The notes beneath the pieces are model-generated. The model searched no databases. It was not told the DNA's origin and saw only the letters and a list, made by a program, of their open reading frames with translations. From NCBI GenBank assembly GCA_007844125.1, contig CM017568.1, positions 2,693,547-2,757,546 on the forward strand: 64,000 bases of DNA. Direction: 5' to 3'. Position 1 is the first letter of the stretch. Each line of letters starts with the position of its first letter. This document shows, in pieces, positions 22,901-33,775 of this stretch. The position numbers were made by a program, and so were the translations under genes. The DNA comes from Sinonovacula constricta (lineage: Eukaryota > Mollusca > Bivalvia > Cardiida > Solecurtidae).

Positions 22901-24364
22901 AATATGTAATAAAGTTTTGTCTTCCTAGTGGAGGCAGACTCCAGACATATGTTAGGGTAAAACAAATTATCCAGGCAAGTTTGAAATTTGAGGAAATTTT
23001 GTTGTCATGGGCAGTGTCCATTAAAAAATGGAGACATTTAGATGGAAAAAAGAAACAATGTTCATAATAAAATATACTTTATTTTTACATGGGATGTATA
23101 AACATTTTAAGAAAAATGATACATATACAGATGAATGATTGATTTGAAGTCTTATTGCAAAAATTGATGAAAGATTAATGTCAATTATGATGATTCCTTT
23201 GTACAACATTTTGCTTTGTTTCATGTGATGGGTGGCATTAGAAAATTTGTGAATAAAACAAACAATAGGTTTTGTTGAATCATAAGAGTTACGGAAAAAT
23301 GGAATAAAGATCTTTTTTTAAACTGTTGCGGCAAAGTCGGATATTAATTGTTTTAATCATATCAATTTATAAACTAAAAACATGTTTCTCATTTGATAAA
23401 CTGTGATTGGATGTGTAATTATTCAAAAACTGTTATACAAGCAATGATAATTGCAGATTGACAAAAAATGATTCACCATAAAATTTAAACTTTTTTTTAT
23501 GATAAATTGTTGCATAGCTGCAACGATTAACAAGGCTTTGGATAAACTCCAAGAATCAATTAAACCCTTAATTAGTATTAAGATTATTATGTACATAATA
23601 TACACATGTCAACACAAACTATTGAAAATTTACATGATGTCCTTTTAAAAACAATTGTCTGTATATACATTAATATAACAACATAAAGATGATGCAGCCC
23701 CTATTTTGGTACAAGTTAATAAAGCCTGTTTTGTTTTTTCTGGGCTAAATGGCACTGAAATTTCAGATCAATAGTAATAATCATGCTGCTAGATTTGCCA
23801 TTTAATATTTACTACAATGTATTTTATTATTTGAATTAGAACAACTTGTCTAATTACCACTATTGTATTGTCTATTATATAAGGTATCAAACAGTATTAT
23901 GTAAGCATGCTGAAAAAGGCATACCATCTGAGATAAGTATGTTTGGAGGGCCTTATGCATTTCTTTCTGTAAAACAATAAAAATTGAGCTTACATTTTAA
24001 AACTGTTTAATATTCTTAGAAGAGCATAATTTCAGCAAGGTGACAAAGTCAAATGCAGGATAATCACAAAGGTAGATATTTTTTGTTATGGAACCTTTTC
24101 AAGGGTTACTCATTTGTCCACAACTAAAATGTCTTTGATAAAAATTATCAGTGCTAAGTTACAAGCCTTTCTTCCTTTACCTTTTTTAAATGACTGTTAC
24201 CATTCTAAAAAACAGTCTTTTCAACCTTTTTCAATTAAAATTCACACAAAAAAAAACATTTTTGTTGCTTTCCATCTACTGGAACCTTAGCTGTTTAGAA
24301 TTACAAGTATAAAAAATAACATTGCTGCTTAACTTAAGACAGCTGATGTCACTTATTGATGGCA

Positions 24365-27300
24365 CTATAAAATCCATCGTTTGGTGAGGAAGACTGCAGT
24401 AAGACAGGCAGCTGTAATAGGTAGGATATTTTGGAACAATCTGGATGCGGAGTTACAACCATTCCAGTCATTGCAGAAACAGTATTCCATGTTCAGATTC
24501 TGGGTCTGTGTTGGATTCCAGAAATCGTTCTTCCGAGCTGGAACGCAGTAACCATGACGACGAAGCACAGGCATTCTCAGCCGATGGAAGGCTGATTTCA
24601 TCAGCTCACTTTCACACTCGCGGACAATTTTCTCCTCACCTGGTAACAAGAAAAAGGACAAAACATTACTAAAACTGACAGATATATGTGAATTGGACTA
24701 ATTCACAACTGATATTTTGTTGGGCAGACTGCCCTTGTATTCAGTAAATTATAAAAGAAGGATGGTTAAGTCTGATTAAATAAGCTTATATAAAAGTTAT
24801 GCAATTCATACTAATGGCTTTGGATCATAATCTCCATTTTAAATTCATTTTTAAAGGGAAAATTTTAACTATCTACACAGTTGTTTATTGTCAAAGAATG
24901 TAACTCCTTGTTTATCAATCCAGTATGTTGCAGAGTTGTCTTATTACAAGTTTACATTTAAGTCATTTGAAAAATGTATAAATCTATTATTTATTTAGTA
25001 AGTAAATGACTTTTTCTTGACTGCCAAAAATGGTGCTAAGATCAAAAGTGGTGATAGATAATACTGAGTTTAGACAGGAATGTTTGACAAATGTTCACCT
25101 TCTATTATCTGTTAAGCATTAAAAATAATGAAACTAAAAGTGGAAGTGGAAATGCTGCAAGAGACAATAATATATACAAAGTTAAAAAATGTTTAAACTC
25201 TTTTTTGCAATAGTTATCATTAAAAGGTTTTCTAAATACACCAATCAAGTAATCATTACAAAAAATATCTTGGTATAAGAAGAACAAAGAGGCCTGGACA
25301 TTTTAGTTTCTTTATGGAGAGTACTACAACAAGGTTTGGACAAAGATTTTGTCAGTATGGTAGATTAAGCAGTAAGATGACAGCTGATTTTTCCTGGAAT
25401 AAAGGAAACATGTTTCTGGCAGTGAATGAGTTAAAAAATAAATCATTTTTTGCATACCTCCATCTCGGGTGATGACCTTGACACAAAACTTTGAGTCGCC
25501 ACAATCCCTCCAGGGAAACATTCTCCACACAACTCCATCGTTACCACATCCTCCCATAGCACTAAAGCACCGATGGCACATGATGCTCTCACCTGTAAAA
25601 ATAAATGTTTACTTTTGTAAACTCCATTTCAAATAGTTTCTATTGAGGTAAAAAAAAATATGTTTGTAATTTGTTGGTTTGTTGTTCAAATACATCACAG
25701 CAGTACAATCATAGTCAGTATAGCTACATCCAGTTATTTTGGGTGAAGTAAGACCACAGATAAATGTCTGGGAAGAACTACCAACGCACAGCAGTACAAT
25801 CATAGTCAGTATAGCTATGTCCAGTTATTTTGGTGAAGTAAGACCACAGATAAATGTCTGGGAAGAACTACCAACGCACAGCAGTACAATCATAGTCAGT
25901 ATAGCTATGTCCAGTTATTTTGGTGAAGTAAGACCACAGATAAATGTCTGGGAAGAACTACCAACGCACAGCAGTACAATCATAGTCAGTATAGCTATGT
26001 CCAGTTATTTTGGTGAAGTAAGACCACAGAAAAATGTCTGGGAAGAACTACCAACGCACAGCAGGTCATCTGGATAAACCTTTCCACCTTATTTCCCAAT
26101 CACTTGGGCTAGGACATGAACCGACAACATGAAAGGGTTGCAGGAAATTTTATATTGTCAACCTTATCTCTTTACTTAGAATGGGCTGAAGTTTCAACTA
26201 CTTGATTTCTAATGGGAAATGTATACCAATCTGTGAAAGGCACGGGTTGACTAATCGTGCTTATCACATGTTTACTGACCTGAGAATGAAGTAATGCAAG
26301 GGAGTATTCATACAGTATTGTAAAACAAGTTTGACACAAATTAATTTATACAAAATATTAACATTCACACGATCAATGCTGGCAACAATTTCATTCTTTT
26401 CCAAATAAGTCTCTAGGAGTAAATAATTTTATAAAATACTACACCTGACAACATGGTCAACATTATTGAAGAAAAAAGAATAATCAATCATCTTATTTAA
26501 GGGACATATATATGTAACCATTTAGTGGAATATATAAACTATGAGCACAACCTGGAAGTGAGGATGATCACCACATAACATCAATAGCATACCTCTTGGT
26601 GGAAATTATCATCCTTTCAACATGCTTTGATTTATATTTTGACTAGAAGTAGTTCCAGTATGCATTTACTGTCATAGTATGCCATGTAGACCCAGCATGG
26701 TACCAGTCTTTCAGAAAATGCAGGGCACCGAGGCCAAAGCCCAACAGAATTCACTGTCAGTTCAGTAAAACTTTGTCAGACCTGGTAGCTCTTGTTCATT
26801 TTAGAGGTCAAGTTTTTTTAAATTTCATTTGTTAGAACTGTATGTGTTACCACAGCCTGTCATAATAATTAAAAGTCATATACTTGTACTAGTAACTAGT
26901 CTTCAGTTTATTTGTCAGCTTTATGCTACTGTTTTGCATGCAAAACCCCGACTGGAAGCCTGTGACTTTCGGTGATGGTGCTGCAAAAATGGAAGATACT
27001 TGCGCACCTATTGGAGTCAGCGGTTCCGTAATTTTATGTCTTTGCATTGGATATTAGTGAAACATCCACAGTGCCATTATAAAGTTAATACAAAATGTGC
27101 AGAACTAGATATCATAAATATAAAATGTGTAAAAATTTAATTATATAACATTAAACCCACCAGAAGACAAGCAGAGAACTACTCAATCAACTTCTCAAGT
27201 GTACAAGCAGATGCAAGCTGAAGGGGTGTCGGTTACTTCGGTAAATGACCATTTCGGTAAATTGATCTTATATAGGGATTAGTCCAGTCATTTCGATAAA

Positions 27301-28824
27301 TAGGTAAACATATAGTATAATACTTGATTAAGAATTGGGTATGTCCACGTGTGAAAAGATTTTCACACATCAGCCCTAGAAAGATAATTTAATCATTTAT
27401 TTATTTATGTATGATCAATCGTAAGTGTAATGCTTAAAATATGGTGGTGCATATTTGTGTTATATTGTTGTTATTTCTTGCATTTGCTGAACTATATTTT
27501 TCCTCAACCTAGTTAGTTGTTTGTATTTTTAATATTTGAAATTATAATGCATTTTGGTATTTATTTATACCACTTTTATTGAAGAAAAATAAATAGTGAG
27601 GATAAAAGTGTTCACATTTATTTATATGTTCTATATATACTCTGCGAAAAGTGATAACAAACATCAACATTGCATAGACATATATATTCAATACAAAATA
27701 GAAAAACGCATAAAAAGCACAAATAATACAATGGGGCACATGTTGCTGACGACACAGGTACATGATGGACATTACTCTGAAAGTGTGCATCCTGTTTTCC
27801 CTATTCGAAGATCATATATGTTCATAGTCGAAAGCCAATTCATTAATCTTTAATGATATGTCTCTGTAAATCATCACAAGTGGACATACCCAATTCTCCG
27901 TCTCAATCAGGCATTATACCTATTTACCGAAACAATCGGACTTATCCCTATATAAAAGCAATTTACCGAAATGGGATGTGATGGGATTAGCCGGCATTTT
28001 TGCCGATACTGCGCAGCGACATTTCTATCATTATCGCACAGGCGCACTTATGAGGTACCCAGGGACTGAACCCGGTCGGTCCATTATACTGACACCGATG
28101 AGTCAGGCGTAATGCTGTCCCCTTAGCCCCAACCGTTAGGAGGGAAGCCACTACTACCAACTTTAAAGTCTTTGGTTTGACCCGGTAGGGATTCGAACTC
28201 CCGACCTCCTGATCCGCAAGCCAACGCTCTACCACCTGAGCTATTGCGGCTGGTTTACCGAAATGGTCATTTACCTAAGTGACCGTAAACCACCTGAAGT
28301 GGGTTTACAATCATCTCTTTTAACAACACTGTTATGTTGTGGGTTTAAATTTATAAATTACAGTTCATTGTTAAAGCTGTGTAGAGAGTTGCAGGAAAGG
28401 GGCAACTAACAATGTTGTTTTTTCTGAATAACATTTTGTTTGATGGTGTATTTTAATTCGTTTATTGAAAATGAATGTGATTTTTAACTAAACACTAACT
28501 TTTAATTATGAATGTGATGTAAGATTAATTTAGAATAATGGTGATATCTCGAGTACAGTATTCCAGCAGATTGTTAACATTTACAAACTGTTTTTGAGTG
28601 AGCAACTTAATTAAAGAATTACACATGCGTGACTCACATATAAAATGAAGTTTGTAATAAAATGGCCGACTTCCTGAATTTCAAACTAAGATGGCAAATA
28701 AGACACTTTTACCTGAGCGACAGGTGAGACAAATAAACTAGATCGAAACACGCTGAAACAAGAACTTACCATATTTGAGCAGAGATGCCAAAATGGCGAT
28801 CAAAAATGCAGATCTTAACCACAT
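24365..28824 (-). CDS. Ly6/sleepless-type GPI-anchored three-finger protein, 3 exons
   Basis: Exons on the reverse strand: 28824-28770 (ATG 28824), 25592-25458 and 24639-24365 (TAG). All borders are AG/GT, every junction is phase 1, and lengths 55+135+275 give 154 residues. Residues 1-18 (MWLRSAFLIAILASLLKY) form a signal peptide. The mature part has ten cysteines, starting IMCHRC and ending YCFCNDWNGCN, the classic CN-terminated three-finger pattern. The last about 25 residues (NILPITAACLTAVF) are hydrophobic with a short basic tail, as in a GPI attachment signal. Members such as Drosophila sleepless/quiver modulate potassium channels and nicotinic receptors; the target of this one is unknown. 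The family assignment is firm, the function is inference. Intron 1 is 3.2 kb and full of repeats. Confidence 0.88.
25695..26140 (-). repeat. SINE A copy with 90-bp tandemly amplified tail
   Basis: A 90-91 bp unit containing GCAGTACAATCATAGTCAGT, TATTTTGGTGAAGTAAGACC and AATGTCTGGGAAGAACTACC recurs at 25700, 25791, 25881 and 25971, nearly identical. The unit equals the 3' third of the reverse SINE A. The SINE head follows only once (26060-26140, with CACTTGGGCTAGGACATGAACC). Because 90 is a multiple of 3, a spurious frame stays open across it. It lies in intron 1 of the Ly6-type gene. Confidence 0.85.
26655..26760 (+). repeat. SINE family C, fragment
   Basis: ACTGTCATAGTATGCCATGT AGACCCAGCATGGTACCA resembles the 5' part of the copies at 13285 and 3095. 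Confidence 0.35.
27225..28294. mobile_element. Inverted-repeat DNA transposon interrupted by a SINE
   Basis: The left arm, GGTAAATGACCATTTCGGTA AATTG..TATATAGGGATTAG..ATAAATAGG..GAATTGGGTATGTCCAC, is repeated in reverse at the right end once the inserted SINE is set aside. The inverted repeats are about 130 bp, diverged by roughly 15 percent, with about 0.5 kb between them. There is no transposase gene, so it is non-autonomous. The superfamily is not recognised. Confidence 0.85.
27975..28253 (-). mobile_element. SINE family B, inserted with 13-bp target duplication
   Basis: Reverse strand: tRNA-like head (A box CTCAGGTGGTAGAGC, B box GGGAGTTCGAATCCC), the family B body, and a (CCCAT)n-like tail. 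TTTACCGAAATGG occurs on both sides (27962-27974 and 28254-28266), the expected target-site duplication of LINE-driven insertion. The target lies inside the right inverted repeat of the surrounding transposon, so the SINE is the younger insertion. Confidence 0.92.
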
Positions 28825-29535
28825 TATAATAAATCTTGTATGTTATTCTATTGCCGAATCATTCTCCAACAGGTAAATACTACGACAGGTGAAGGTTGAA
28901 AAACATATAGCGCCATCTACTGGACCGAATTGACTATTTCTCACCTATCGGAACACCTCGGATATTTCACGCGTCGTGTCCCGAGGACGGAATTACCCGA
29001 GGAGTTCCGATTGGTCTTTTAGTTCGCTTAGATCTTATGAAATAAAAAAAAATACGATCAGATCTATGTTGTTTCACAAAGAAAGTTAGTGTATCGTGAT
29101 CCTAAGCCAGCTACTGCCTTATAGGCACATTTGCATAAAAAATCCATCTCATACATACTAGCTACAAGTAAGTTTTAACAAATATATAATATTTAATTAG
29201 ATAAAAGACTAACTAATGGTGAGTTTAAGAAAAATATAAAAGGTTATCATATAAAAGTGCCGGTGATGTTACAGCAGTATTAGCATACTCACAACACTTG
29301 CTCATAAAACATAACAACTTTTATTTATTAGTTGTTCACTTATTGTATCAAAATGAATGTGTGATTTTTTTCACTCATATATTTTACATATATTTACATT
29401 TTATTTATTTAGGTTTACTCAAGTATGATAGTCACTTTATGTACAAAAAGAACAACGAATTCAGAAAAATATCATATTTCTTAAATAAAATGTGTCTATT
29501 TCATAATAACGCTGACTACCTTCTGACCTCTACAA
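28825..29535. other. Upstream region of the Ly6-type gene
   Basis: This holds the presumed promoter and 5' UTR for the reverse-strand gene. A GC-richer block at 28950-29010 (CGCGTCGTG, CCGAGGACGG, CCCGAGGAG) stands out in otherwise AT-rich DNA. No TATA box is clear. No other gene is seen. Confidence 0.4.
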
Positions 29536-31095
29536 CTCGGTCCCATCTCAAGCAGTAAGGCCCCATCTCAAGGCCCCGTTTCACGTAGTAAGGTCTTATC
29601 TAACTCTGTAATGTCCCATTTCACGTAAAAGCGTTCTATCTCACGCATTAACGTCCCATCTCAAACAGGATGGTATCATCTGACACAGTAACGTCCTATC
29701 TCACGCAACAAGGGCCTGTCTAACGAAGTAACGTCCCATCTCACGCAGTAACGTCCCTTCTCACACAGTAAGATTCCATCTCACGCAGTTACGTCCCATA
29801 TCACGCAATAAGGTCCCTTCTCACGTGGTAAGTTTCCATCTCACGCAGTAAGATTTAATCTTACGCAGTAACGTCCCATCTCACGCAGAACGAACACATC
29901 TCACGCAGAATTGTCCCATCTCACGCATTAAGGTCCCATCTCACGCAGTAACGACCCATCTCACGCAGTAACGACCCATATCACGCAGTAACGTCCCATC
30001 TCACGCAGTAACGTCCCATCGCACGTAGTAACATCCCATCTCACACAGTAAGGTCCCTCATCACGTAGTAAGTTTCCATCTCACGCAGTACTTAGGTTCC
30101 ATGTGATGCAGTAACGTATCTTTTCACGCGCTAAGGTCCGATCTCACGCAGTAAAGTCCCACTTCACTCAGTAAGACCCCATCTCACGTAGTAAGATCCT
30201 GTCTCACCATTATCATCACATCTCACGTTATAGGTTCCCATCTCATCCAGTAACGTCCCATCTCACGCAGTAACGTCCCATCGCACGTAGTAACGTCCCA
30301 TCTCACGCAGTAACGTCCCATCTCACGCAGTAAGGTCCCACCTCACTCATCTCACGCAGTAAGGTCCCATCTCACGCAGTAAGGCCCCACCTCACTCAGT
30401 AAAGTCCCATCTCAAGTAGTAAGGCCCTGTCTCACCATTATCATCACATCTCACGTAGTAGGTTCCCATCTCACCAAATAACGTCCAGTCTCACGCAGTA
30501 ACGTCCCATCTCACGATGGAACATCCCATCTCAAGCGCTAACGTCCCATCTCACACAGTAAAGTCCCATCCCATGCAGTAAGGTCCTATATCAGGCAGTA
30601 ACGTCTAATCTCATGTAGCAAGTGTCCATCACACAGAGTAAGTTTCCATCTCACGCAGTAACGTCCCATCTCACGCGCTAAGATCCGATCTCACGCAGTA
30701 ACGTCCCATCTCAAGCAATAAGATCCCATCTCACGTAGGAACATCCTGTCTCACCATTACCATCACATCTTACGTACTCGGTTCCCATCTCACGTAGTTA
30801 GGTCCTTTTTTACGCAGTAACGTCCCATCTCACGTAGTAAGTTCCCATCTCACGCAGTAAGGTCCCTCCTCAAGTAGTAAGGTTCCATCTCAAGCAGTAA
30901 GGTTGCATCACACGCAGTAACGCCTCATCTTACCAAGTACGGTCACATCTCAAGCAGAAAGGTCCAATCTCACGCAGAGAGTTATTATCTCACGCAGTAA
31001 CGTCCCATCTCCTGCAATAAGGTTCTATCGCACGTTGTATCGTTCAATATCACGCGGTAACGTCCCATTTCCCTCAGTAAGCAGTAAGGTCTTTA
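29536..31095 (+). repeat. 20-bp satellite, left arm (forward)
   Basis: The unit is GTCCCATCTCACGCAGTAAC, about 77 copies, with 5-25 percent divergence and few length changes. Within it a multi-unit block recurs: CCTGTCTCACCATTATCATC ACATCTCACGT occurs at about 30188, 30424 and (with ATTACCATC) 30745, showing higher-order duplication. No coding potential. Confidence 0.97.
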
Positions 31096-31096
31096 T

Positions 31097-32165
31097 AAGA
31101 GATGGGACGTAACTGCGTGAGATGTGAAGTTAATGTGAGAGATGGAACGGTAGTACGTGAGATGGGACGTTACTGCATGAGATGGGACATTACAGCGTGA
31201 GATGGTGCCTTAAAACATTATATGGGACGTTTCTGCGTGGCATGGGACGTTACTAAGTGAGATGGGGCTGTACTATGTGAGATGGGACTCTACTATGTGA
31301 AATGTAACCTTACTGCGTGGGATGGGACCTTAATACGGGAGATGGGACGTTACTGCGTGAGCTGTGGCGTTTATGCGTGAGATGGAACCTTAGTACGTGA
31401 GATGGGACGTTACTGCGTGAGATGGGACCTTATTGGATGAGATGGGACTCAACTAAGTGAAATCCGACTTTTCTTCGTAAGATGGGACTCAACTACGTGA
31501 GATGATGCCTTACTATGTGAGATGGGACGTTTCTGCGAGAGATTCGACTATACTGCGTGAGATTCGACTCTACTGCGAGAGATTCGACTATACCGCGTGA
31601 GATGGTACAAAACTACGTGATATCAGGCCTTACTACGTCAGATGTAACGTTACTGCGTGACATGGGACCTTATTGCGTTAGATGGAAATCTACTATGTAA
31701 GATGGGGCGTTACTGCGTGAGATGGGACATTACTGTGTGAGATGGGACATTACTGTGTGAGATGGGACGTTACTGCGTGAGATGGGACATTACTGTGTGA
31801 GATGGGACGTTACTGCGTGAGATGGGACATTACTGTGTGAGATGGGACGTTACTGCGTGAGATGGGACATTACTGTGTGAGATGGGACATTACCGCGTGA
31901 GATGGGACTCCTCCACGTGGGATGTAACTCTTTTTAGTTTTAAATTAGATCTGTCGTTAATGCCTGAGATTGAACTCTACTACGAAAGATGGGAAGTTAC
32001 TACGGGAGATGGGACTCTGCTACATGAGATGGGACGTTACTGCAGGAGATAGGACCTTACTACCGACATTCGGTCTTAATGCGTGAGATTTGACGCTACT
32101 GTCCAGATGTTTTTAAAATGCGCGATAGGTAACTACTGCGTGAGATGTGTATATAATGCATGAGC
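31097..32165 (-). repeat. 20-bp satellite, right arm (inverted)
   Basis: The same unit as the preceding array but reverse-complemented: GTTACTGCGTGAGATGGGAC, about 53 copies. At 31720-31890 units alternate GATGGGACATTACTGTGTGA and GATGGGACGTTACTGCGTGA, a 40-bp dimeric higher-order repeat. The switch of orientation is within about 30 bases (31070-31100). Confidence 0.97.
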
Positions 32166-32179
32166 TGAAACTACATTTC

Positions 32180-32325
32180 GGAATAATTGGTGGAGGAAGA
32201 CCCCAGACTACATGGGTAGAACCACCGGCACACCGGAGATTAGCTGGAAAACCTCCCCAAATGAAAGTTCTCGCCCCGATCTGGGACTCGAAGCCAAAGG
32301 TCTAAAGAGTTACAAACTCGGGCAC
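32180..32325 (-). repeat. SINE family A copy, reverse
   Basis: Starts right at the end of the satellite: TTGGTGGAGGAAGACCCCAG tail, ACCACCGGCACACCGGAG, AACTTTCATTTGGGGAGG (reverse), B box in GATCTGGGACTCGAAGCC, head CGGGCACCCC. Confidence 0.8.
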
Positions 32326-33637
<1,312 letters not shown>

Positions 33638-33775
33638 TGAAACACCTGAAAACTCTGCCGTTCCCGCACTCGGGCTGGGTGCCTCGCCGTTGTCCTCGAA
33701 AGGAGGATCGTTCGCCGAGTCAGAGCGGCCCCTGCACCAGAACATCAGTCTTTCGATGACTGCTGCAGAAGCCAT
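33638..33775 (-). CDS. Candidate first coding exon of an unidentified gene
   Basis: ATG at 33775 (reverse) has A at -3 and G at +4. The 46 codons start MASAAVIERLMFWCRGRSDS and continue with an acidic, Pro/Ser-rich stretch (FEDNGEAPSPSAG) to donor GTAGGT at 33637. The block is clearly GC- and CpG-richer than its surroundings, as expected of a 5' exon at a CpG-rich promoter. Downstream exons should lie at lower coordinates on this strand; I could not identify any. The opposite strand is also open across part of it, so the strand is not certain. Confidence 0.35.

Larger units (their letters stand above)
18593..24364. other. Gene-free intergenic stretch
   Basis: It begins with two diverged segments rich in GGTCAAGGTCA-like words (18600-18860). 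A pair of similar about 130-bp segments is at 19530-19650 and 20340-20470 (shared ATTTCAAAT..TTTTAATCTGACCAATCA-type sequence). A reverse SINE A copy is at 21585. Another GGTCAAAAAGTAGGTCAC-type dispersed repeat is at 22620-22900. The last 1.4 kb is likely 3' UTR of the reverse-strand gene ending at 24365. Confidence 0.55.

Noticed and set aside
25739..26077. 112-codon repetitive frame
   Set aside because: It is the 90-bp SINE-tail repeat read in a frame kept open by its length.
29536..32165. CRISPR-like array of short repeats
   Set aside because: Units are contiguous 20-mers without unique spacers, in a eukaryotic intron/SINE context; it is satellite DNA.
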